In this document: piece by piece, positions 41,383 through 49,419 of the stretch
Position numbering within the stretch: position 1 is the first letter of the stretch
Layout: each line of letters opens with the position of its first letter
Origin: Flavobacterium sp.
Lineage (GTDB): Bacteria; Bacteroidota; Bacteroidia; Flavobacteriales; Flavobacteriaceae
Reading direction: 5' to 3'
Assembly (NCBI RefSeq): GCF_017744675.1
Contig: NZ_JAGIAV010000001.1
Coordinates: 1,114,151 to 1,178,150 of the forward strand
Length of the DNA: 64,000 nt
Made by a program: the position numbers and the translations under genes
Notes under the pieces: model-generated
Seen by the model: only the letters and a program-made list of their open reading frames with translations
Told to the model about the DNA's origin: nothing
The model's database searches: none

Positions 41383-42639
41383 ATGAAACCAAATAAAATG
41401 CAACAGCTAAAAAAACTTTTAATTATAGGGTTTGTATGGCCTGAGCCAAAGTCTTCTGCGGCAGGTGGAAGGATGATGCAGCTAATTTCGATTTTTAAAC
41501 AAAACGGATTCGAAATTACTTTTGCAAGTGCAGCTCAGGATAGTGATTTTATGGTTGATTTGTCTGAGTTTGGAGTTGTAAAAAAGAAAATCGAACTTAA
41601 TTCTTCTACTTTTGATGATTTTATTTTAGAATTGAATCCAGATGTGGTTTTATTTGATCGTTTTATGATCGAAGAACAATTTGGGTGGCGTGTGATTGAA
41701 AAATGCCCAAAAGCAATTCGAATTTTGGATACTGAAGATTTGCATTGTTTGAGAACAGCACGACAAAAAGCTTTCAAAGAAAATAGAATTTTTGAAGCAC
41801 AAAATTTATTGTCTGAAGAAGTGGCAAAACGAGAAATTGCCAGTATTTTAAGATGTGATTTGTCTCTAATTATTTCTGAATTTGAAATGAATCTTCTTAA
41901 AGAAGTTTTCAAAATTAATCAAGATTTACTTTTTTATCTTCCGTTTTTGGTTGATGAAATGAAAGAAGAAGATCTTTTAAAGTTCCCTTCTTTTAATGAT
42001 CGCAAGAATTTTGTTTTCATTGGTAATTTTCTTCATGAACCCAATTGGAATACTGTTCAATATTTGAAAGAATTGATTTGGCCTTCTATAAGAAAAGATT
42101 TTCCAGAAGCGGTTTTGGAAGTTTACGGTGCCTATCCTTCGCAAAAAGTACTGCAATTGCATCAGCCTAAAAATGGTTTTTATATCATGGGAAGGGCAGA
42201 AGATGCAAATGAAATTGTGAAAAAAGCTAGAATTGTTTTGGCACCAATTCGCTTCGGAGCAGGTTTGAAAGGTAAATTATTGGAAGCAATGCAATGCGGA
42301 ACGCCTAGCGCGACCACTTCGGTTGGTTCTGAAGCGATGCATGAAGGTTTGCCTTGGAATGGTTTTATTGAAGATAATCCAACAGAATTTGCTAAAAAAG
42401 CGATTGCACTTTATCAAGACGAAAATCTTTGGAAACAATCTCAAAAAAATGGAATCGCAATCATAAATAAATGCTATCAGCAAAAGAATTATTCAGAAAA
42501 GTTGATTGAATTAACGAATTCACTTTTGGCAGATTCTGAAAATCATCGTCTTCATAATTTTATGGGGAATTTATTGCAGCATCATGCATTTAAAAGTACG
42601 ATGTACATGTCTAAATGGATTGAAGCGAAAAATAAATAA
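41383..42639 (+). CDS. Glycosyltransferase, GT4-like
   Basis: A 418-residue protein from the ATG giving MKPNKMQQLKKLLIIGFVWP; earlier in-frame starts (TTG 41344) are possible, as is MQQLKK at 41398. N-terminal Rossmann part: KSSAAGGRMMQLISIFKQNGF. C-terminal nucleotide-sugar part: VFIGNFLHEPN, VYGAYPSQK, VLAPIRFGAGLKGKLLEAMQCGTPSATTSVGSEAM, the GT4 E-x7-E-type region. Donor and acceptor are unknown. It stands alone, not within a polysaccharide cluster. Confidence 0.85.
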   Translation: MKPNKMQQLKKLLIIGFVWPEPKSSAAGGRMMQLISIFKQNGFEITFASAAQDSDFMVDLSEFGVVKKKIELNSSTFDDFILELNPDVVLFDRFMIEEQFGWRVIEKCPKAIRILDTEDLHCLRTARQKAFKENRIFEAQNLLSEEVAKREIASILRCDLSLIISEFEMNLLKEVFKINQDLLFYLPFLVDEMKEEDLLKFPSFNDRKNFVFIGNFLHEPNWNTVQYLKELIWPSIRKDFPEAVLEVYGAYPSQKVLQLHQPKNGFYIMGRAEDANEIVKKARIVLAPIRFGAGLKGKLLEAMQCGTPSATTSVGSEAMHEGLPWNGFIEDNPTEFAKKAIALYQDENLWKQSQKNGIAIINKCYQQKNYSEKLIELTNSLLADSENHRLHNFMGNLLQHHAFKSTMYMSKWIEAKNK

Positions 42640-42684
42640 AAAATCACGATTACATTGCAATCAAGATTTTGGATATGATTTTAT

Positions 42685-42838
42685 CCCGTAGGGATTAGAT
42701 ATTGGTAGAAAAAACGGTTGCATAAAATCATTTGTCCCGTCAGGGACTACATCAATTCTTTGGAATGTGTAGTCCCTGACGGGACAATAAAAAAACGATC
42801 GATTTTTTTCTGCCGATATACAGTCCCTTCGGGATTTT
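42685..42838. repeat. Composite REP-like palindromic element
   Basis: The inner hairpin has perfect 20-bp arms (42732-42751 and 42768-42787; core TCCCGTCAGGGACTACA). The outer flanks form an imperfect inverted repeat: left ATCCCGTAGGGATTAGATAT and, on the minus strand of the right flank, ATCCCGAAGGGACTGTATAT, each followed by GGnAGAAAAAA. The right flank ends at the M1 gene stop and supplies its apparent terminator. Confidence 0.8.
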
Positions 42839-44686
42839 TTATTTTAAAATGCCTTCAACGGCTTGGATTGTTGTAGCATGATAACCAGATTTTGCTTTTT
42901 CAAAAACCTGTTTTGCCCAAGCTTTTCCTTCTGGTGTTTTTACCATTTCTTTATAAAGCATCATTATAGATCCTGTTCTGCTGATTCCGATCAAGAATTG
43001 CTCAATTGCAGGATAAGCAGGTTTGTATTGGTGAATTAATGCCTGAACAAACCATTGACGTTTGATGATGAAATTGCCGCCTTTTGTAAAGTTGAATTCT
43101 TTGTCAATTGCGTCCATTTCTGCAACTGTAATATCAGCTGGAAGATGGTCTATAAAATGCTGTTTTTCTGCTGTAGTCGTGATTTTTTTACTTAATCTGG
43201 CAACACCGGTTTTTCTCCAGCTTTTTTGGATAGCGTCAATCGCATCAAAATCAGGGGAGCTTACAGGAACAATGTTTGACGGAATTCCTGGTTTGTAAAT
43301 CCAATCGTCTAATTTAATTTTGTCTGCCAAAGCCTTATCGCCTTTAATTAAATTTTCATTTAAATATTTTACAAAATCTTCTGTCGTAATAGATTGGAAA
43401 GCATGCGAATCGAAATAGTTTTTGATAAACGAATCAAATTTTTCTCTTCCAACAGCATTTTCAATAACTCTTAAGAAAGCATATCCTTTTACATAAGGAA
43501 TCATGCTTATTCCGTCGTCAGGATTTCTTCCTGTCAAACTAACTTTTAATCTTGTGTCTGGACTTGTGTCTCCGTATTCTGCAACATTATCGGTCAATTC
43601 TTTGTTGGTGATAACGTTTTGCATTTCAAATTCTTTTTTGCCAAAAATAGCTTCTCCAATTCTGTGTTCTACATAAGTGGTGAAACCTTCGTTTAACCAA
43701 ATATCGTCCCAAGTGGCATTGGTAACTAAGTTTCCGCTCCAGCTATGCCCTAATTCGTGTGCCAATAAACTGGTTAGAGAACGATCTCCAGCGATTACTC
43801 CCGGAGTTAAGAAAGTTAAGTTTGGATTTTCCATTCCGCCATAAGGAAAACTTGGAGGTAAAACCAAAACGTCATAACGTCCCCAGCGGTAAGGGCCGTA
43901 TAATTTTTCGGCAGCCACAACCATTTTTCCAAGTTCGGCAAATTCCCAAGCCGATTTTTTCAGCATGGATGGTTCTGCATATACTCCAGTTCTGTTGTCG
44001 ATGGCTTGAAATTCAATATCACCAACTGCAATTGCCATTAAATAAGACGGGATCGCTTTATCTTGTTTAAAAGTATAAACTCCAGTATCATTTTTCTTCT
44101 GCGGATTTACAGCGCTCATAACGGCTAGTAAATCTTTAGGAACCGTAACTTTTGCATTATAAGTAAAACGAATTCCTGGCGAATCTTGACACGGAATCCA
44201 AGTGCGAGACCAAATGCTTTCGCCTTGAGAGAAAACAAAAGGTTTCTTTTTGTCTGTTGTTTGTTCGGGTTTCAACCATTGCAAAGCAACTCCGTCTTTA
44301 GTTGTGTTGTAGTAAATGTTTACTTTAGTTGTATTGGGTTCAATTGTGATGTGAAGTGGTTTTCCGTGAAATTCAGTGTCTTTTCCAAGTTCAAATTTCG
44401 TTTCTTTTTCTTCATCGCCCAAAGTGACTTTTGTAATATTTAAAGTGTTTTCGTCGAAAATAATTTCGTTTCCTTTGCTGACATTGTCAATTGTCCAAGA
44501 AGCTTTTCCTGAAATCGTTTGGCTGTCAAAATCGACTTTAATATCTAGATCAAGGTGTTTTACAACAGCAAGTTCTGGTTTCGAATAACTGTGTTCATCA
44601 ACAACGGCTGCTGTTTTTTCGGTTTGTTCTTTTTTCTGGCAGGCAATTGCTGTAAGAAATAAAGTTACAAGGATTAGTTTCTTCAT
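42839..44686 (-). CDS. M1 family zinc aminopeptidase, lipoprotein
   Basis: A 615-residue metallopeptidase exported as a lipoprotein (signal MKKLILVTLFLTAIAC, Cys 16). It has GGMENP (substrate N-terminus binding) and the zinc motif HELGH...NEGFTTYVE (HExxH-x18-E, about residues 312-335). The C-terminal half matches the LTA4-hydrolase-type helical domain. It likely trims peptides in the periplasm or at the outer membrane. Confidence 0.94.
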   Translation of the reverse strand: MKKLILVTLFLTAIACQKKEQTEKTAAVVDEHSYSKPELAVVKHLDLDIKVDFDSQTISGKASWTIDNVSKGNEIIFDENTLNITKVTLGDEEKETKFELGKDTEFHGKPLHITIEPNTTKVNIYYNTTKDGVALQWLKPEQTTDKKKPFVFSQGESIWSRTWIPCQDSPGIRFTYNAKVTVPKDLLAVMSAVNPQKKNDTGVYTFKQDKAIPSYLMAIAVGDIEFQAIDNRTGVYAEPSMLKKSAWEFAELGKMVVAAEKLYGPYRWGRYDVLVLPPSFPYGGMENPNLTFLTPGVIAGDRSLTSLLAHELGHSWSGNLVTNATWDDIWLNEGFTTYVEHRIGEAIFGKKEFEMQNVITNKELTDNVAEYGDTSPDTRLKVSLTGRNPDDGISMIPYVKGYAFLRVIENAVGREKFDSFIKNYFDSHAFQSITTEDFVKYLNENLIKGDKALADKIKLDDWIYKPGIPSNIVPVSSPDFDAIDAIQKSWRKTGVARLSKKITTTAEKQHFIDHLPADITVAEMDAIDKEFNFTKGGNFIIKRQWFVQALIHQYKPAYPAIEQFLIGISRTGSIMMLYKEMVKTPEGKAWAKQVFEKAKSGYHATTIQAVEGILK

Positions 44687-44725
44687 TTTATGAGGTGTTG
44701 AATTAGGAGATGAAAATTAAACAAA

Positions 44726-44757
44726 AAATCCCGTTTTGAATAAACAAAACGGGATTT
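44726..44757 (-). terminator. Terminator of pdhA-pdhC
   Basis: AAATCCCGTTTTG / CAAAACGGGATTT form a perfect 13-bp stem beyond the pdhC stop. Confidence 0.85.
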
Positions 44758-44759
44758 AA

Positions 44760-44790
44760 TTATAGTCTTCGACTTCGCTCAGACTGACAT
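44760..44790. repeat. Dispersed CTTCGACTTCGCTCAGACTG repeat
   Basis: The sequence is the reverse-complement relative of the element near 30354-30380. It sits between the pdhC stop and its terminator. Confidence 0.55.
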
Positions 44791-44796
44791 ATTGGA

Positions 44797-46434
44797 TTAC
44801 GCCAACATTGTCACTGGGCTTTCGATGTATTGTTTTAATGTTTGTAAGAACTGAGCTCCAGTTGCACCGTCAATAGTTCTGTGATCACAAGCTAATGATA
44901 ACATCATCGTGTTTCCAACTACGATTTGACCGTTTTTAACTACTGGTTTCTCAACAATTGCACCTACAGAAAGAATTGCAGAGTTTGGTTGGTTAATGAT
45001 TGAATTGAATTCAGTAATACCAAACATTCCTAGGTTAGAAACTGTAAATGTGCTTCCTTCCATTTCTTGTGGTCCTAATTTTTTGTTTTTAGCTCTTCCA
45101 GCAAGATCTCTTACGCTTCCGCCAATTTGAGATAAACTCATAGCATCTGTAAATTTCAATACAGGAACTACTAATCCGTCTTCAACAGCTACAGCAACAC
45201 CAATGTTTACGTGGTGGTTGATGATAATAGCATCTTCTTTCCAAGTAGAGTTGATTTTTGGGTGTTTTTTCAATGCTAATGCACAAGCTTTGATTACCAT
45301 ATCGTTGAAAGATACTTTTGTATCTGGAACGCTATTGATAGCAGCTCTTGCTTGCATTGCTTCGTCCATGCTTACTTCGATCACTAAGTTGTAGTGAGGC
45401 GCAGTGAATAATGATTCAGATAAACGTTTTGCAATAATTTTACGCATTTGAGAGTTTTTGATCTCTTCTGTGTAAACTTCTCCAGCAGGAACAAATACTT
45501 TTGGAGCCGCAGGAGCAGATGCTTCTTGTTTAGCAACAGGTGCAGAAGCAGCAGTTTGTGCTTGAGCAGATGGAGTAAAGTTCTCGATATCGCTTTTCAC
45601 AATACGTCCGTTTTCTCCAGATCCTTTAACTTGAGATAATTGGATTCCTTTATCAGAAGCAATTTTCTTAGCTAATGGTGAAGCTAAAATTCTTCCGTTT
45701 GAAGTTTCAGCAGCAGCTTCTGGTGCTTTTTCAGCAGCTGGAGCAGCTTTGGTTTCTTCAGCAGCAGGAGCGCTTGCAGTTGCAGCACCTCCAGCAGTAT
45801 AATTTTCAGCAATTCCAGAAATATCAGTTCCTGCAGGTCCGATGATAGCCAGTAAGCTGTCAACAGGAGCAGTGTTTCCTTCTTGAATTCCGATGTATAA
45901 TAATGTACCAGCATTGAAAGACTCAAACTCCATAGTTGCTTTGTCTGTTTCAATTTCTGCTAAGATATCGCCTTCAGCAACAGCATCACCAACTTTTTTC
46001 AACCAAGTAGCTACTGTTCCTTCAGTCATAGTGTCGCTCAAACGAGGCATAGTTACCACTACAACACCTTTTGGTAATTCAGCTGCAGCTTTTGCAGGAG
46101 CAGCAGTTTCTGTTTTTGCTTCAGCAGCAGGAGCCTCTGCTTTTGGAGCTGCAGCAGGAGCGTCACCACCAGCTAAAAGAGCAGAAATATCTTCTCCTTC
46201 ATTACCGATGATAGCTAATAATGAATCAACAGGAGCAGTTTCTCCAGCTTGAATTCCGATATGTAAAAGAGTTCCTTCGTTAAAAGATTCGAACTCCATT
46301 GTTGCTTTGTCTGTTTCAATTTCAGCAAGGATATCTCCTTCGCTAACTTTGTCGCCTACTTTTTTAAGCCAAGTTGCTACCGTTCCTTCCGTCATTGTAT
46401 CGCTCAAACGAGGCATTGTTACTTTAATTGCCAT
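44797..46434 (-). CDS. pdhC: Pyruvate dehydrogenase E2, dihydrolipoyllysine acetyltransferase
   Basis: A 545-residue E2 with two near-identical lipoyl domains (residues about 1-80 and 125-205), each with EIETDKATMEFESF carrying the lipoyl Lys. Ala/Pro-rich linkers separate them from a peripheral-subunit-binding domain (LASPLAKKIASDKGI) and the catalytic domain, with HxxxDG in DHRTIDGATGAQFL near the end. It transfers acetyl to CoA. It is co-transcribed with pdhA, 5 bases upstream. The E1 beta subunit is not encoded here. Confidence 0.95.
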   Translation of the reverse strand: MAIKVTMPRLSDTMTEGTVATWLKKVGDKVSEGDILAEIETDKATMEFESFNEGTLLHIGIQAGETAPVDSLLAIIGNEGEDISALLAGGDAPAAAPKAEAPAAEAKTETAAPAKAAAELPKGVVVVTMPRLSDTMTEGTVATWLKKVGDAVAEGDILAEIETDKATMEFESFNAGTLLYIGIQEGNTAPVDSLLAIIGPAGTDISGIAENYTAGGAATASAPAAEETKAAPAAEKAPEAAAETSNGRILASPLAKKIASDKGIQLSQVKGSGENGRIVKSDIENFTPSAQAQTAASAPVAKQEASAPAAPKVFVPAGEVYTEEIKNSQMRKIIAKRLSESLFTAPHYNLVIEVSMDEAMQARAAINSVPDTKVSFNDMVIKACALALKKHPKINSTWKEDAIIINHHVNIGVAVAVEDGLVVPVLKFTDAMSLSQIGGSVRDLAGRAKNKKLGPQEMEGSTFTVSNLGMFGITEFNSIINQPNSAILSVGAIVEKPVVKNGQIVVGNTMMLSLACDHRTIDGATGAQFLQTLKQYIESPVTMLA

Positions 46435-46439
46435 AATTC

Positions 46440-47438
46440 TTATAATTTATGAGGTGTAAATGGATAGTCTTCTTGTGCGTATACTACATCGTATAATTGT
46501 TGTAAGTCTGGGTATGGAGATTCTTCAGCAAATTTCGCACACTCTTCAACTAAGTCTTTAACTCTTTGATCGATTACTTCAATTTCTTCTTCAGTAGCAA
46601 ATTTTTGATCCAAGATTACATCTAATACCTGCGTAATAGGGTCAATTTTTTTGTACTCTTCAACCTCTTCTTTAGAACGGTATAATTGTGCATCAGACAT
46701 AGAGTGTCCTCTGTAACGGTACGTTTTCATTTCTAAGAAAGTTGGTCCATCTCCGCGACGTGCTCTTTCGATAGCTTCGTGCATTGCTTCAGCAACTTTT
46801 ACAGGATTCATTCCGTCAACAGGTCCGCAAGGCATTTCATAACCTAAACCTAATTTCCAAATGTCAGTGTGGTTTGCAGTTCTTTCTACAGAAGTTCCCA
46901 TTGCATAACCGTTGTTTTCAACGATAAATACAACTGGAAGTTTCCATAACATAGCCATGTTGAAAGCTTCGTGTAAAGAACCTTGTCTAGCAGCTCCGTC
47001 ACCAAAATAAGTTAAGGTAACACCACCAGTGTTGAAATATTTGTCTGCGAAAGCAATACCAGCTCCCACAGGAATTTGAGCACCTACAATTCCGTGTCCT
47101 CCGTAAAAGCCATGTTCTTTAGAGAAAATGTGCATAGAACCTCCCATACCTTTTGAAGTTCCTGTTGCTTTTCCTAAAAGTTCTGCCATTACGTTTCTAG
47201 GATCAACTCCCATACCGATTGGTTGAACGTGGTTTCTGTAAGCAGTAATCATTTTATCTTTGGTCAAATCCATAGCGTGTAGAGCACCCGCTAATACAGC
47301 TTCTTGACCATTATATAGGTGTAGAAAACCTCTAACTTTTTGTTGGATGTATAACGCTGCAAGTTTGTCTTCAAACTTTCTCCAAAGTAGCATGTCTTCA
47401 TACCACTTTAAATATACCTCTTTTGTAACTTCTTTCAT
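46440..47438 (-). CDS. pdhA: Pyruvate dehydrogenase E1 component, alpha subunit
   Basis: A 332-residue TPP-dependent subunit; start MKEVTKEVYLKWYEDMLLWR chosen, since the longer frame includes 38 residues of leader DNA. The TPP motif is GDGAARQGSLHEAFNMAMLWKLPVVFIVENN; YRYRGHSMSD marks the loop region. It decarboxylates pyruvate with the separately encoded E1 beta. A promoter -7 element is at 47539-47546. Confidence 0.95.
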   Translation of the reverse strand: MKEVTKEVYLKWYEDMLLWRKFEDKLAALYIQQKVRGFLHLYNGQEAVLAGALHAMDLTKDKMITAYRNHVQPIGMGVDPRNVMAELLGKATGTSKGMGGSMHIFSKEHGFYGGHGIVGAQIPVGAGIAFADKYFNTGGVTLTYFGDGAARQGSLHEAFNMAMLWKLPVVFIVENNGYAMGTSVERTANHTDIWKLGLGYEMPCGPVDGMNPVKVAEAMHEAIERARRGDGPTFLEMKTYRYRGHSMSDAQLYRSKEEVEEYKKIDPITQVLDVILDQKFATEEEIEVIDQRVKDLVEECAKFAEESPYPDLQQLYDVVYAQEDYPFTPHKL

Positions 47439-47538
47439 CTGAATCTTTCTTTTGCTAAAGTTGTTTGTGTTATGATCATTGTTGCCTGTAACGCAAAATA
47501 GTTTCCTCCCACAAATTTGCGCCCGAAAGGTCGGGATG

Positions 47539-47546
47539 CAAAAATA
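47539..47546 (-). promoter_or_regulatory. pdhA-pdhC promoter, -7 element
   Basis: Minus strand TATTTTTG fits TAnnTTTG. The leader of about 95 bases carries a CCCGA-TCGGG hairpin (47522-47535), just downstream of the start site. Confidence 0.5.
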
Positions 47547-47596
47547 AGACATTACATTTAAGAACTAAAATTTAAACGCTACTTTTTGGCTTTTTT

Positions 47597-48079
47597 TTAC
47601 AAGAACTTTTTATCAAACATCAATGGGAGCAGATTTTTTAATGAAGACGATTTGTAAACTTCGCCAATTTCTCCCATAAAATAGATTTCTATCGGCGTGT
47701 CTTGTTTTATCTCATATTCTGCTATAGATTGTCGGCAAGATCCGCAAGGCGGAATAGGAGCAGTAGTCTGATTAGTGTCTGAAGCTGCTGTGATTGCCAT
47801 TTTTAAGATTTTGGCTTCTGGATAGGCGCTTCCGGCATAAAAAATTGCTGTTCTTTCTGCACAAAGCCCAGACGGATAAGCTGCATTTTCTTGGTTGGAG
47901 CCTAAGATAACTTTTCCGTTATCTAAAAGTAAAGCGGCGCCAACTTTAAACTTTGAATAGGGTGCGTAGGCTTTTTTTCTAATTTCTACAGCTTGATTCA
48001 TTAAATCCTGAATTTCTGCAGGAAGCTCATTTAAATTGTCAAATATTGTAAATGAAGAGGTTATGTTAATTTCTTTCAT
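47597..48079 (-). CDS. cdd: Cytidine deaminase
   Basis: A 160-residue zinc deaminase of the tetrameric type, converting cytidine and deoxycytidine to uridine forms for salvage. The zinc site is CAE (YPSGLCAERTAIFYAG) and PCxxC (PIPPCGSCRQSIAEY); NxE-type substrate-binding residues are in GSNQENAAYPSG. It lies between pdhA and porV on the same strand, in its own unit. Confidence 0.94.
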   Translation of the reverse strand: MKEINITSSFTIFDNLNELPAEIQDLMNQAVEIRKKAYAPYSKFKVGAALLLDNGKVILGSNQENAAYPSGLCAERTAIFYAGSAYPEAKILKMAITAASDTNQTTAPIPPCGSCRQSIAEYEIKQDTPIEIYFMGEIGEVYKSSSLKNLLPLMFDKKFL

Positions 48080-48098
48080 CTGTTTTTAAGGGAAAAAA

Positions 48099-48131
48099 AA
48101 TCCAAATTCCTAAAATGCTGGAATTTGGATT
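48099..48131 (-). terminator. Terminator between cdd and porV (porV upstream of it in neither case)
   Basis: AATCCAAATTCC / GGAATTTGGATT form a perfect 12-bp stem; on the minus strand it is followed by a run of eight T, so it ends the porV transcript before cdd. The arms resemble the palindromes at 55161-55214. Confidence 0.8.
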
Positions 48132-48159
48132 GAATTGTTTTTATTTTGATCTTTTCTCT

Positions 48160-49365
48160 TTAATAAGTTTCGTATTTGTCGCCAAAGTTAAACGTTAAAG
48201 AGAAACGAAGCGTGTTTTCTAACGGATTTTTTATTTTTGATGCTGAGAATAGGTACGAAACATCAATTTTCATGATGTTGTATTTAAATCCTGCTCCTAA
48301 AGAGAAAAATTGTTTAGCTCCTTTCTCTGGGCTTTCGTGATAGTAACCTAGACGGAAAGCAAAAGCGTCTTGATACATGTATTCTCCAGCAACACTATAT
48401 GTTACTTCTTTCATTTCTTCTTTAAATCCGCCTGGCGCATCTCCAAAAGATTTAAACATTCCTTGAAACCACCCAATGTCGTTATAATTTCTATAAGCAG
48501 CATCTGTAGCTTGCTGTTGTGTAATATCTTCAGGATCGTTATAGTCTCCATCACCGTTTCCATCAACTGGAGCTTGAACGCCTGGAGGAGTTGGAACTAA
48601 AAGTTTAGTAAGCTCGGCGCTTAAAGTAAGTTTGTTGTAATCGTCAAAAATGAAATCAAATCCACCTCCTAATCTCAAATTGGCAGGTAAGAAGTTTGAA
48701 CTTACATTATCATGATCGTAACTAATTTTTGGTCCCATGTTCTGAAAGTTGACACCTGCTCTCCATCTTCCGTTGAAATTTTGATAAGCAATTTCTTCCG
48801 ATTGGTAAAAAGCAGCTACATCTACAGCAAATGAACTTGCCGAAGTAGCATCAACTTCTTCTGAAGCGACTTTTAAATTGGAGTTAATAAATCTTGCGGC
48901 GACTGCCATAGAGAATTTCTCACTTAATTTAAGAGAATACGATCCGTCTAAAGCAAATTCGTTCGGATTTACCTCTCGCACAGCCTCATTTGGATCTCCA
49001 GTATATCTCAACTCGATTCCTCCAAAACCAAAATAACGGAAACTTCCTGCAAAGGCGCTTCGTTCGTTTATTTTGTTGTAATACGTAATCTGACCTAATG
49101 AAATATCATTGGCAAGATCTGTTAAATAAGGAGTGTAACTAATAGAAAGACCCTGTGCATCTTCAGAAAATGCATATTTTGCAGGATTCCATTGTTGTGA
49201 GAAAACGTCGGCAGAAGTGGCTACGCCTTGATCGGCCAAACCTGCTGCTCTAGCATCAGCAGCGACTAATAAAAAAGGTACTCCAGTAACAATGGGTCTT
49301 GATTCCTGAGCCCTTGAATTGTAAATGCTAACAATACAAATTAATAAGAGTGATAGTTTTTTCAT
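48160..49365 (-). CDS. porV: Type IX secretion system protein PorV
   Basis: A 401-residue outer-membrane barrel with signal MKKLSLLLICIVSIYNSRAQ. The mature start ESRPIVTGVPFLLVAADARAAGLADQGVATSADVFSQQWNPAK is the PorV signature, and the C-terminus ends LRFSLTFNFGDKYETY. PorV (LptO) receives cargo from the SprA translocon and delivers it to the PorU sortase. It lies 41 bases downstream of porU but has its own promoter. Confidence 0.95.
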   Translation of the reverse strand: MKKLSLLLICIVSIYNSRAQESRPIVTGVPFLLVAADARAAGLADQGVATSADVFSQQWNPAKYAFSEDAQGLSISYTPYLTDLANDISLGQITYYNKINERSAFAGSFRYFGFGGIELRYTGDPNEAVREVNPNEFALDGSYSLKLSEKFSMAVAARFINSNLKVASEEVDATSASSFAVDVAAFYQSEEIAYQNFNGRWRAGVNFQNMGPKISYDHDNVSSNFLPANLRLGGGFDFIFDDYNKLTLSAELTKLLVPTPPGVQAPVDGNGDGDYNDPEDITQQQATDAAYRNYNDIGWFQGMFKSFGDAPGGFKEEMKEVTYSVAGEYMYQDAFAFRLGYYHESPEKGAKQFFSLGAGFKYNIMKIDVSYLFSASKIKNPLENTLRFSLTFNFGDKYETY

Positions 49366-49390
49366 TTATGGGATTAGTGTTTTGGTAGTG

Positions 49391-49419
49391 CAAATATATA
49401 TAATATTATAGGATGACAA
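49391..49419 (-). promoter_or_regulatory. porV promoter
   Basis: Minus strand TTG (49417-49419), 18-base spacer, TATATTTG (49391-49398). The -33 element lies inside the end of porU, so porV can be transcribed independently. Confidence 0.6.

Noticed and set aside
45893..46252. Plus-strand frames inside pdhC rich in Ala and Ser
   Set aside because: Mirror images of the Ala/Pro-rich linkers and lipoyl domains; no start context or family.
44797..46434. The two near-identical lipoyl-domain DNA segments as an assembly duplication
   Set aside because: Two or more lipoyl domains are normal in E2 proteins, and the linkers differ in sequence and length.
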